In this document: one piece after another, positions 1 through 6,329 of the stretch | Numbering within the stretch: the first letter of the stretch is position 1 | How the letters are laid out: each line of letters opens with the position of its first letter | DNA from: Acidobacteriota bacterium | GTDB lineage: Bacteria; Acidobacteriota; Vicinamibacteria; Vicinamibacterales; 2-12-FULL-66-21 | Direction: 5' to 3' | Assembly: GCA_013362195.1 (NCBI GenBank) | Contig: JABFWM010000197.1 | Coordinates: 1 to 9,800 of the forward strand | DNA: 9,800 nucleotides | The notes under the pieces: model-generated | What the model saw: only the letters and a program-made list of their open reading frames with translations | Database searches by the model: none | What the model was told of the DNA's origin: nothing | Program-made: the position numbers and the translations under genes

Positions 1-2
1 AG

Positions 3-1229
3 GCCGGCCTGCGCGCGGCCCAGGAGGCGCGCCATGTTCCCGGCGCGCGTGACGAGGGCAGACGCCGCGACCAGCCAGTGCCGCTGGCGCAGCTTGGCGA
101 ACGCCTCCGCGCCACCTACCCGGATCTCGCCCACCACTTCGTGTTCGAGTACTACCCGTGGTACGGCACGAACCCGTGGGTGCACTGGAACGCGGACGAC
201 CGGACGCCGCCCGGCGAGATCGCGTCCAGCTATCTGCCGGCGCTCGGGCCGTACGATTCGCGCGACCGGCGCGTGCTCGAGCAGCACGCGACGTGGATCA
301 CCGCTGCCGGCGTCGGCGCGATCAATCTGAGTTGGTGGGGACGCGGCAGCTACGAAGACGCGGCCGTGCACACCGTCATGGACGTGATGCGTGCGTTCGG
401 GATCCAGGTCACGTTTCACCTCGAACCGTACCAGGGGCGAACGCAGAACATCGTCGACGACATCAAATATCTGCTGCGCGAGTACGGCGAACGGCGGCGC
501 TGGGACGCGTTCCTGCTCATCCGCCACGCCAATGGCGCGGCGGCGCCGGCCATGAAGCTGTTCGAGAGCATCATGCCCGAGACGACGACCGACTGCCGCG
601 GGCTCGTGCATCGCGTGCCCGGATACGTGCCGGACCCGCTGTGGCGCGTGCAGACCGAGCGGCTCAAACACGAGCTCCGCACCGACTTTCCCGGCTTCAT
701 GTTGATCGCCGATACGCTCTCGGTCGATCGCGCGATCGCCGGCGGTTTCGATGGCGGCACGTCCGCCGATCCGTACTTCAGAGTCGAGCGATGGGACGAC
801 GTGGCGTCCAACTTCAACGCGCGCGGGATGCCATTCGTGTTCGGCGTGAATGCGGGATTCGATGCCGTTCCGGACAAGGTCGTGCCGGACGATCCCTGCT
901 ATCGCCCCCGCCGCGTCGAACCCTCGCCTGACGTCGATTGGAATGCCGAAGCGTCACGCCAGCGCGAGCACGACGCCAGCGCGCGGCGGATTCGTCAGTC
1001 GTTCGAGAAAACCGTACGGCTGCAGACGGCGCCGCCCTCCGCGAACCGGCACAAGGGGTTCTTCCTCGTCTATGTGAACTCGTTCAACGAGTGGCACGAG
1101 GGCACGCAGTTCGAACCCACCATGTCGTACACCTCCCTCACTCCGGCGCAGCGGCGGGCGTATCACAACGCCGTGGCCGGCGCGTATCGCCTGGAAACGC
1201 TGCAGGACATGATGGCGCAAGTGCTGTAG
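3..1229 (+). CDS. GH99-like glycoside hydrolase domain protein, 5' end outside the window
   Basis: The protein resembles the GH99 endo-alpha-mannosidase type of (beta/alpha)8 enzymes, which cut mannose-containing glycans. Numbering from the in-frame GTG at 78, it shows FEYYPWYG (23-30), SWWGRG (85-90), HLEPYQGR (114-121) and NSFNEWHEGTQFEP (334-347). In characterised GH99 enzymes two catalytic glutamates sit three residues apart; Glu338 and Glu341 of NEWHE have that spacing. The frame is open from base 3 with GC-rich third positions. The only start-type codon of the ATG/GTG class inside the window is GTG 78, which lacks a well-placed Shine-Dalgarno, so the true start is probably upstream. No signal peptide or membrane segment is visible, but the N-terminus may be missing. 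It stops at TAG 1227-1229 and faces the GNAT gene tail to tail. Family assignment is fairly secure; the substrate is unknown. Confidence 0.78.
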   Translation, partial: AGLRAAQEARHVPGARDEGRRRDQPVPLAQLGERLRATYPDLAHHFVFEYYPWYGTNPWVHWNADDRTPPGEIASSYLPALGPYDSRDRRVLEQHATWITAAGVGAINLSWWGRGSYEDAAVHTVMDVMRAFGIQVTFHLEPYQGRTQNIVDDIKYLLREYGERRRWDAFLLIRHANGAAAPAMKLFESIMPETTTDCRGLVHRVPGYVPDPLWRVQTERLKHELRTDFPGFMLIADTLSVDRAIAGGFDGGTSADPYFRVERWDDVASNFNARGMPFVFGVNAGFDAVPDKVVPDDPCYRPRRVEPSPDVDWNAEASRQREHDASARRIRQSFEKTVRLQTAPPSANRHKGFFLVYVNSFNEWHEGTQFEPTMSYTSLTPAQRRAYHNAVAGAYRLETLQDMMAQVL

Positions 1230-1230
1230 C

Positions 1231-1460
1231 GCGAGGGGCGAAGGGCGACGGGCGAGGGGCGTTTCGGGGTAACTCGCACGGGCCGGCTGGAACTCGTACG
1301 GGTGTTCGCTGGAAAGACGACAGGCGTCGACGGGCGAGGAGCGACGGGCGAGGGCGTTTCGGGTTTGTCGCGGCGGGCTGGCTGAAAGGTGCCGCGTCTT
1401 GTTGCGGTGACGGCTGTTCTTTGCGTTGACTGTCGACGGGCGAGGAGCGAAGGGCGCCCG
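1231..1460. repeat. Imperfect purine-rich intergenic repeats, about 100-bp spacing
   Basis: This spacer holds GCGAGG/GCGACG-type tracts at 1231-1260, 1326-1355 and 1432-1456. The second and third share gtcgacgggcgaggagcga exactly and continue with one mismatch, 106 bp apart. The first and second share a GGGCGTTTCGGG box (about 1257 and 1351) followed by a CGGGCyGGCTGrAA box (about 1279 and 1373). The layout looks like two to three decayed copies of a roughly 100-bp unit. No plausible protein is encoded: the frames crossing it are arginine/glycine-rich and lack family features. It lies just after the stop of the GH99-like gene. It could be a dispersed non-coding repeat family; the genome-wide copy number cannot be judged from this window. 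Confidence 0.55.
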
Positions 1461-1508
1461 ACGCGAAGAGCGCCTGGGAGATCCGAAAGGAACCGTGAGT
1501 AACGAAGC

Positions 1509-1541
1509 GCGAGTGGCGAACCGGACCGGTTCGCCACTCGC
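1509..1541. terminator. Perfect long stem-loop between convergent genes
   Basis: GCGAGTGGCGAACC pairs perfectly with GGTTCGCCACTCGC around a 5-base GGACC centre, giving a 14-bp GC-rich stem. The symmetry continues to 16+1+16 bases on paper. It lies between the plus-strand GH99-like gene (stop 1229) and the minus-strand GNAT gene (stop 1614), where a bidirectional terminator is expected. No T-run follows on either strand, so it is not a classic Rho-independent terminator. It may act as a transcript-end stabiliser or be a palindromic repeat element. Confidence 0.42.
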
Positions 1542-1591
1542 CCTGTGCCGGGGAGCTCCGGCAGCCCTGGTCACCTGCCTTGACCGGACTG

Positions 1592-1610
1592 CCGGAGGTA
1601 AGCCTCCCGG
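1592..1610 (-). terminator. Short hairpin just downstream of the GNAT stop codon
   Basis: GGAGG (1594-1598) pairs with CCTCC (1603-1607) around a TAAG loop. Past a one-base bulge the stem extends by CC/GG at the base. It begins only three bases beyond the GNAT stop codon in the direction of transcription. It is GC-rich but has no T-tract, so its role as a terminator for the minus-strand gene group is only a suggestion. Confidence 0.28.
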
Positions 1611-1613
1611 ACC

Positions 1614-2282
1614 TCAGTGCACGATGCTGCTGGTCTGCCGGATGAGCGCCCAATCCGCCGCGAGGATCGTCCACAGCGTCTGATCGAGGTACTCGCCGTT
1701 GCGCAGGAACGACTTCCGAAGCACACCCTCCGCCGTCGCGCCGAGCTTCTTGAGCGCGGCGTTGCCGCGTCCATTCAGCACCGCCGCACGCGCCTCGAGG
1801 CGATGCGTGCGGATCGTATTGAACGTGAAGTCGATCACCATCTTCGCGGCATCGACGAACACGCCCGTCCCCCAGAATGCCGAGCCGATCGCGAAGCCCC
1901 ACTCCGCCGTATCGAAGCTGGGCTCGAGCTGCCGCACCTGGAAGATGCCAATCGCCGAGTCCATGCCGTGCGGCACGACGGCGAAGCAGACGTAGTGGCC
2001 GGCCGCGCGTTCGCGGTGCGTCCACGCGATGAACCGCTCGAAGCCTTCGACGGTGGTCGGCGGCGGCGAGATGAAGCGCGCCACTTCCTCCGTCGAGAGC
2101 ATCTGCAGGAGCGACGGGGCGTCCGAGAGCCGCAGCTCGCGGAGCGTCACCATCGACCCGGTGAGGACCGGCAGCGCCTTGCGCCAGTCCGAAGTCGTCG
2201 TCGTGGCCGCGTTGCGCGCCTCCGCCATCACAGCGTGGAGGTCCGTCACGGCCTGGGCTTCGCGGAAGGGCATTTTTTCCAT
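1614..2282 (-). CDS. GNAT family N-acetyltransferase, RimJ/RimL type
   Basis: This 222-residue protein probably moves the acetyl group of acetyl-CoA to an amine, such as a protein N-terminus or a small molecule. The GNAT fold spans about residues 42-205. It opens with TGSMVTLRELRLSDAPSL, as RimJ/RimL relatives do (cf. 'l.LR.l...Da'). FWGTGVFVDAAK (136-147) is the acetyl-CoA pyrophosphate-binding loop (family pattern Q/R-x-x-G-x-G/A). HRLEARAAVLNGRGNAALKKLGA (160-182) is the usual beta-strand/helix pair with the conserved Asn and KLGA. About 40 residues precede the fold, which is longer than usual; Met4 could also serve as start. ATG 2282 is preferred because GGGGGAGGG lies 8 bases upstream. 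It starts 2 bp after the S8 peptidase stop, so the two are likely translationally coupled. Substrate not predictable. Confidence 0.88.
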   Translation of the reverse strand: MEKMPFREAQAVTDLHAVMAEARNAATTTTSDWRKALPVLTGSMVTLRELRLSDAPSLLQMLSTEEVARFISPPPTTVEGFERFIAWTHRERAAGHYVCFAVVPHGMDSAIGIFQVRQLEPSFDTAEWGFAIGSAFWGTGVFVDAAKMVIDFTFNTIRTHRLEARAAVLNGRGNAALKKLGATAEGVLRKSFLRNGEYLDQTLWTILAADWALIRQTSSIVH

Positions 2283-2284
2283 GA

Positions 2285-4453
2285 TTAGAACCCTCCCCCG
2301 AGAACCGACGTCGTCTGCGCCACAGGCTGCACTACCGGCTGCACCGCCGGCTGCACCACCGGCTCCACTACAGTCGTCATGGGGACCCCGCTCGTTGTGC
2401 TCTGAACCGTTGTCGGATCTGTCGTGAACAGCGAGTCGAACGCCAGCACGTCGAAGAGTGGCGGACTCGTTGCCGGATCGTCATAGAGCGGCGTCACCTG
2501 TTCGGTGGCGTCGGCGGTACCCCACACGATGTTGTTGAAGTCCCCGCAGGTCCCCCAGACGATATTGTTGGCCTCGAGGATCGTGGTGCCCCACACGATG
2601 TTATCGAGCTGCGGCAGGCTGCTGCCCCAGACGATGTTCTCGCAGTTGGCGCCAGCACACTGTGCGCCCCAGACCACGTTCGTATCGGGCGCGAGCGTGC
2701 CCCACACGATGTTCTGGGCGCTGAGCGACGTGCCCCAGACGATGTTGCTGAAGTCGACCGTCATCGTGCCCCACACGATGTTCTCGGCATCGAGCATCGA
2801 CGTGCCCCAGACGATGTTGTCGAAGTCGGTGGCCAGCGTGCCCCACACGATGTTCGCGCCGGCGCCGGTGAATGCCGAGCCCCACGAGATGCCGGTGCCC
2901 CACGCGCTGCCGGCCGGCTTGATGACGCCGCCGGTCAGCCGCTGGTTGGCCCAGATGATCGTGCGGCCCCAGGGCTTCGCCGAGGGATACTTCTGGCCCG
3001 CCTTGGCGGTGACGAAGAAGCGCGCGAGCTCCACCGCGCCGCGCGTGTTGAGGAATCCCGCGCCCTGCGTCAGCGTGTCATACGCGTACTTCTGCGCCGT
3101 GTACTCGAGAATCGCCTTCACCAGGTTCGGCGTCAGCTTCGGGTTCGCCTGAATCATCAGCGCGGCGGTGCCCGCGACCATCGGCGCGGCCATGCTCGTG
3201 CCGCTGAGCGCGAGGTATGGCTTGTAGGACGTGCTGAGCGTGCCCGCGAGCAGGTTCGCGGCCTTGCTCACATACAACGAGCTGGTCGGATCCGAGAGCG
3301 ACGCGATGCCGGTGCCAGGCGCGATGACATCGGGCTTCGCGCTGTAGTCGATCGCGCTCGGACCGCGCGAGCTGTACGGCGCAATCTCATCGTCGGTGCG
3401 CGTGATCGTGCCCTTGGTGTTCGACGCCCCGACGGTGAGCACCCACGGCGCATTGCCGGGCGACGTGATGCCGCCGTACTGCGGATTCCCCAGCGAGTTG
3501 CGACCGAGATTGCCGGCCGCCGCGACCACGACGATCCCGCTGTCGACGACGCGCTTGGCCGCCAGCGTGAGCGGGTCCGTCGTGTACGACTCGGTGATCG
3601 GCGCGCCCACCGACAGGTTGATGACGCGGATGTTGTAGGCGCTCTGGTTGGTGATCGACCAGTCGAGCGCCGCGATGTCGTTGCTGATGTAGCCGGAGCC
3701 GGCCGAGTTGAGCACCTTCTGGCTGACGATGTGCGCGGCGGGCGCGATGCCGGCGCGCGCGCCACGGGTATCGTAGCCGTTGCCGGCGATGATCCCGGAC
3801 ACGTGCGTGCCGTGCCCGTTATCGTCGTACGGCGCGGTCCGCCCGTTGACGAAGTCGACAAACTTGGCGACGCGCTGACCGCCGACGACCTGAACGGACG
3901 GGTCCACGCCGTTGTAGGTCAGATCGTCGTGCCAGGACGTCACCCCGGAGTCGATGACCGCGACGCCGACGCCGGCGCCGTCGTAGCCCATCTCCTGCAC
4001 CGCGCGCGCGCCAATCGTCACCGCGGCGCGATTGAGATGCGCGTTCAGCGGGCGATCGACGTGCAGGCTTTCGACCGCGGAGGATTCGGCGAGACGACGG
4101 AGCTGCCCGTTCGCGATCTCGACGGCCTGGCCATTGATAGATGAGAACTTCCGCCAGATGCTGCCCCCGGCCCTGCGCACGTCTTCAGATCCGTCGGCTC
4201 CGGCCTTGAAGACGACGATGACGCGCGATCGGCCAATCCCCTTCGACGCGCGTTCGGCGAGGATGTGATCGAGCTTGTCGGAGGTGGCAGTTCTGCCGGT
4301 GCTGCTGGCCGCCTGAATGGGTGCCGCCAACAGCGTGAGCAGCGCGAGGGCGATCGTGGTCCGCAGCACCGACGCGGTGCCGCGCATCCCCCAGACCGCC
4401 TTGCTGCGGTCGCCGGTGGTCCGGCGCGTTTCACACAGGGTACGTGGTTCCAT
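2285..4453 (-). CDS. Secreted S8 (subtilisin-like) serine peptidase with NIVWGT repeat tail
   Basis: This 722-residue exported endopeptidase is built in modules. A signal peptide has its hydrophobic core at about 31-45 and an AxA-like cleavage site near PIQA (45-48). An I9-like inhibitor prodomain spans about 75-137 (RVIVVFKAG... VESLHVDRP). The S8 catalytic domain spans about 150-480. Its triad is Asp168 (VIDSG), His214 (GHGTHVSG) and Ser420 (SGTSMAAP), with oxyanion Asn315 (AAGN). Next come degenerate WGT/WGS units from about 517, then ten NIVWGT-type motifs (534-646), an acidic linker, a PVVQ tandem repeat (698-713) and a GGGF end. No sortase or membrane anchor is seen. ATG 4453 gives a long n-region; the in-frame ATG at 4387 (Met23) would give a more typical signal peptide, and neither has a well-spaced Shine-Dalgarno. 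All catalytic residues are intact. Confidence 0.93.
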   Translation of the reverse strand: MEPRTLCETRRTTGDRSKAVWGMRGTASVLRTTIALALLTLLAAPIQAASSTGRTATSDKLDHILAERASKGIGRSRVIVVFKAGADGSEDVRRAGGSIWRKFSSINGQAVEIANGQLRRLAESSAVESLHVDRPLNAHLNRAAVTIGARAVQEMGYDGAGVGVAVIDSGVTSWHDDLTYNGVDPSVQVVGGQRVAKFVDFVNGRTAPYDDNGHGTHVSGIIAGNGYDTRGARAGIAPAAHIVSQKVLNSAGSGYISNDIAALDWSITNQSAYNIRVINLSVGAPITESYTTDPLTLAAKRVVDSGIVVVAAAGNLGRNSLGNPQYGGITSPGNAPWVLTVGASNTKGTITRTDDEIAPYSSRGPSAIDYSAKPDVIAPGTGIASLSDPTSSLYVSKAANLLAGTLSTSYKPYLALSGTSMAAPMVAGTAALMIQANPKLTPNLVKAILEYTAQKYAYDTLTQGAGFLNTRGAVELARFFVTAKAGQKYPSAKPWGRTIIWANQRLTGGVIKPAGSAWGTGISWGSAFTGAGANIVWGTLATDFDNIVWGTSMLDAENIVWGTMTVDFSNIVWGTSLSAQNIVWGTLAPDTNVVWGAQCAGANCENIVWGSSLPQLDNIVWGTTILEANNIVWGTCGDFNNIVWGTADATEQVTPLYDDPATSPPLFDVLAFDSLFTTDPTTVQSTTSGVPMTTVVEPVVQPAVQPVVQPVAQTTSVLGGGF
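2291..2299 (-). promoter_or_regulatory. Ribosome binding site of the GNAT gene inside the S8 peptidase gene
   Basis: On the minus strand GGGGGAGGG sits 8 bases before ATG 2282. The same bases encode part of the glycine run (GGG) at the end of the S8 peptidase, so the protein's C-terminal LGGGF doubles as the Shine-Dalgarno sequence of the next gene. This supports ATG 2282 over the internal ATG at 2273. Confidence 0.6.
2315..2371 (-). repeat. 12-bp coding tandem repeat (PVVQ/PAVQ)
   Basis: Within the S8 peptidase gene a 12-base unit (GGCTGCACyACC on the plus strand) recurs about four times, encoding PVVQ-PAVQ-PVVQ-PVAQ near the C-terminus, preceded by VVEP. Proline spaced every four residues suggests an extended stalk or linker. 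Such short units can change copy number by slippage. Confidence 0.7.
2516..2854 (-). repeat. Ten NIVWGT-type coding repeats in the S8 peptidase
   Basis: Motifs begin at residues 534, 546, 558, 570, 581, 592, 606, 618, 630 and 641, so the period is 11-14 residues (about 36 bp). Eight are exact NIVWGT; residue 592 reads NVVWGA and 606 reads NIVWGS. Spacers alternate between a D-F type (after repeats 1, 3, 9) and an L-x-A type (after repeats 2, 4, 8). The last valine before Trp alternates GTG, GTC through repeats 1-6, then the order flips: GTC, GTG, GTC, GTG. One spacer (after repeat 6) is longer and carries Cys599 and Cys604. The pattern suggests growth by duplication of a two-motif, roughly 24-residue unit, and a solenoid-like or stacked-Trp structure is plausible. 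Confidence 0.88.
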
Positions 4454-4731
4454 GGCCCCTTACAGAGCAAGCTGAACGCCATATCGGATGAGCCTGCAGT
4501 GGAAACCGCGAAATGACGTGTGCTGAGGAACTTACGGCAAACGCGAGGCGGCGCGTCAGTAACGTGTGCGAAGTGTGCGCTGTGCCGGAGTGGGTCACCG
4601 CAAACTGTGATCACCCCGACGCAAATTGAGATCGGCCTGTAAATACGTGGGTTCTCGCGAGATGTCCCGGACTGACACGCACGTGCCAGCATGAGACAGT
4701 GGAAAAGCCGACAGATTCGTTATGCGCCGCG
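4454..4731 (-). promoter_or_regulatory. Upstream region of the S8 peptidase, no assignable promoter
   Basis: This 278-bp gap between the 72-residue ORF and the S8 peptidase is visibly richer in A/T than the genes around it. That fits a promoter-bearing leader. I see no convincing -35/-10 pair. Small features are three GTGTGC hexamers (4518, 4564, 4573) and the palindrome GTGATCAC (4607-4614). No coding frame with family features crosses it. The length suggests the S8-GNAT pair has its own promoter. Confidence 0.3.
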
Positions 4732-4950
4732 TCAGTCGCGGCCGAGCGGGCCCCACCAGCCGTCGCGCTGAAAGCGCTCCTGCAGTTCGAGCCAGCGGCG
4801 GTGCACCGTATCGGAGGAGGGATAGCGCTCGACGCGCTCCGGTTGATTCGGCTCGGTGATCGCGATCTCGAAGCCCGCGCCATCGTCGGCCTGGCGGACC
4901 TCGCACTGGATGTACACGGACTCTTTCTGGAAGAAGTAGAACACGCCCAC
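4732..4950 (-). CDS. Small uncharacterised protein, 72 residues
   Basis: I do not recognise a named family. The protein is soluble-looking, with no signal peptide or membrane helix. Its N-terminal half has beta-strand-like stretches (VFYFFQKESVYIQCEVRQ, then FEIAITEPNQPE). Its C-terminal half is amphipathic and ends in RRWLELQERFQRDGWWGPLGRD, with three Trp residues and a GWWGP motif. This composition and periodicity look like a real protein rather than a shadow frame. The start is constrained: an in-frame TAG lies directly before GTG 4950, and the only other early candidate is GTG 4944. No clear Shine-Dalgarno is seen, although GGTGG lies close before the second GTG. It sits 97 bp after the DUF2235 gene on the same strand. 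Confidence 0.62.
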   Translation of the reverse strand: MGVFYFFQKESVYIQCEVRQADDGAGFEIAITEPNQPERVERYPSSDTVHRRWLELQERFQRDGWWGPLGRD

Positions 4951-5018
4951 CTATGTATCGGTGCGAAGAACGTGCCGCTGCAGACCGGCGGCCTTGCGAC
5001 TGGCGCCCTGGACCCGGA

Positions 5019-5040
5019 CGGGACGGGGCGACTGGTCCCG
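5019..5040 (-). terminator. Weak hairpin after the DUF2235 gene
   Basis: CGGGAC (5019-5024) can pair with GTCCCG (5035-5040) around a 10-base loop, starting 7 bases past the DUF2235 stop codon. The stem is short, there is no T-run, and G/C-rich sequence makes such pairings common, so this is a weak candidate only. Confidence 0.2.
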
Positions 5041-5047
5041 CCACCCG

Positions 5048-6229
5048 TCAATCGGTGAACGGATACAGGGGACGCAGGTAATAGAGCGCGTTGGTGAGCA
5101 TGTAGTCGTTCAGCGCCGGCCAGCTGTTCTGCCTGGCCACGCGCACCATGCGCGACACCAGCCGCGTCGTCGCGTCGCGTGCCTTCTCCATGTCCGCATT
5201 GTCCGTGACCAGCGCCACGCGTCCCTGAATCAGCGCCACCAGCGGGTCGCGCGACTCGCCCAGCGAGTAGCCCGCGGCCTTCGCGGTGGCCTCGGCCTGC
5301 GCGAGCAGCGCGGCGATGCGGCCGCGCACCTCGATGGGGTACACCACGACGTCGCCGACCTTCGAGGCGCGGCGTTCGTCCGCTTCCGTCTCGATCGTGC
5401 ATGTGCCCGGCGGCGTACACAGGCCGGGCAGCGGCATGATGGTGTAGTGCAGGCGATCGACGGCCGAGACGAGACGAAGATCCAGCGACAGATGATCGTG
5501 CGGCTTGGGGCGCGCCGTCGGATCGGGACGAAGCGCCGCGATATCGTCCTCGAGGATCGGCAGCCCCGCCGCCTGCGCCTTCCGCATCATCCACCGCAGC
5601 GCGATGTCGTTGAGGCCGCGATTGGCGTTGCCGCCGCCGACGTCGGAGTGGACGCCGCGAAACCACACTTCGTAGGCGCCGCCGAGGCGCGTCGGCAGAA
5701 ACGACAGCCGGCGCTCGTCGAGCGCCATCGCGTGAAAGCAGTATTCCAGCCGGTCGTGCGGCAGCGACAGGTGATGGCCCAGGTTCAGTTCCTGCACGCC
5801 GAGGAACCCGAGGCCGAACGCCGCCACCACGTCCCAGAGACCGAGGAACCGGATCGTGGCGTTCGGCTCGACGACCGTTTCGCTCGCAGGCCGCCGGACG
5901 CCGCGCTGCTGAATCAGGTTGCAGAAGTCGAGGGCGGTCGCGGCGCCGCGGCTGAAGCCGATGATGTCGATCGCCCGATCGCCCTCGTCCCAGGCGCGGC
6001 ACACGTGCTCGTACGCTTCGTTGAGGCGCGGCAGTTCACCGGCTCCGAACGCGCCGCCCACGAGTCGTCCCGCGAGTCCGTAGCGCGTGCCGATGCCGGC
6101 GCGGTACACATCGTGCGCGCCGCGCGAATTCGCGTGGTACGTCTCGTAGAAGCGCCAGACGTTCGTGTTGCGGTATTCGGTGTCGTTGTCCTTTTTCGTG
6201 TTCCAGGTGCCGTCGAACGCGACCAGCAT
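5048..6229 (-). CDS. DUF2235 / Tle1-like alpha/beta hydrolase
   Basis: The 393-residue protein has the hallmarks of the DUF2235 family, whose best-studied members are Tle1 phospholipase effectors of type VI secretion. It starts with the strand-plus-loop AFDGTWN (4-10) and has NTNV (21-24). The nucleophile elbow is GFSRGA with Ser93 (91-96), followed by LWDVV (131-135) and GVHSDVGGG (192-200), which carries candidate catalytic His194 and Asp196. It lacks a signal peptide, transmembrane segments, and any VgrG, PAAR or Rhs module. Nothing nearby encodes a type VI component or a recognisable immunity protein, so it may be a stand-alone cytoplasmic lipase/esterase. The frame continues upstream to a stop near 6280 but has no other ATG/GTG/TTG, so ATG 6229 is the start; the bases before it are C-rich without a Shine-Dalgarno. 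The closest neighbour is an unrelated alpha/beta hydrolase 100 bp upstream. Confidence 0.88.
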   Translation of the reverse strand: MLVAFDGTWNTKKDNDTEYRNTNVWRFYETYHANSRGAHDVYRAGIGTRYGLAGRLVGGAFGAGELPRLNEAYEHVCRAWDEGDRAIDIIGFSRGAATALDFCNLIQQRGVRRPASETVVEPNATIRFLGLWDVVAAFGLGFLGVQELNLGHHLSLPHDRLEYCFHAMALDERRLSFLPTRLGGAYEVWFRGVHSDVGGGNANRGLNDIALRWMMRKAQAAGLPILEDDIAALRPDPTARPKPHDHLSLDLRLVSAVDRLHYTIMPLPGLCTPPGTCTIETEADERRASKVGDVVVYPIEVRGRIAALLAQAEATAKAAGYSLGESRDPLVALIQGRVALVTDNADMEKARDATTRLVSRMVRVARQNSWPALNDYMLTNALYYLRPLYPFTD

Positions 6230-6329
6230 TAGCGGGGGGCCGGGACCGTTGCCGTGACGAGCGGGTGGGCTATCGAATCAGCCATCCGGAATTCTACCCG
6301 GATTGCTCGGCCCGGTCGCAACCTGGAGG

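Noticed and set aside
22..330. Strong AGGAGG six bases ahead of ATG 34
   Set aside because: The frame it opens is a 98-residue Arg/Ser/Thr-rich shadow overlapping the GH99-like gene. A frameshift joining it to the GH99 frame is possible but unsupported, because the GH99 frame is itself open to the window edge.
1231..1460. Possible CRISPR array from the regular intergenic repeats
   Set aside because: Only two or three imperfect copies about 100 bp apart, and no cas genes. The spacing and divergence do not fit CRISPR.
2505..3152. Plus-strand frame with repeated PHTM/PQTM motifs
   Set aside because: It only mirrors the NIVWGT coding repeat on the opposite strand; its regularity is inherited, and it has no ribosome binding site or family feature.
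4607..4614. GTGATCAC palindrome as a CRP-type site
   Set aside because: Only the core half-sites are present without the 6-base spacer of a CRP site; an 8-base palindrome is expected by chance at this scale.
4611..6002. 463-residue minus-strand frame and the opposite 4961-6232 frame over the DUF2235 gene
   Set aside because: Both have Arg/Ala/Gly-rich translations without motifs and overlap the well-supported DUF2235 and 72-residue genes in other frames.
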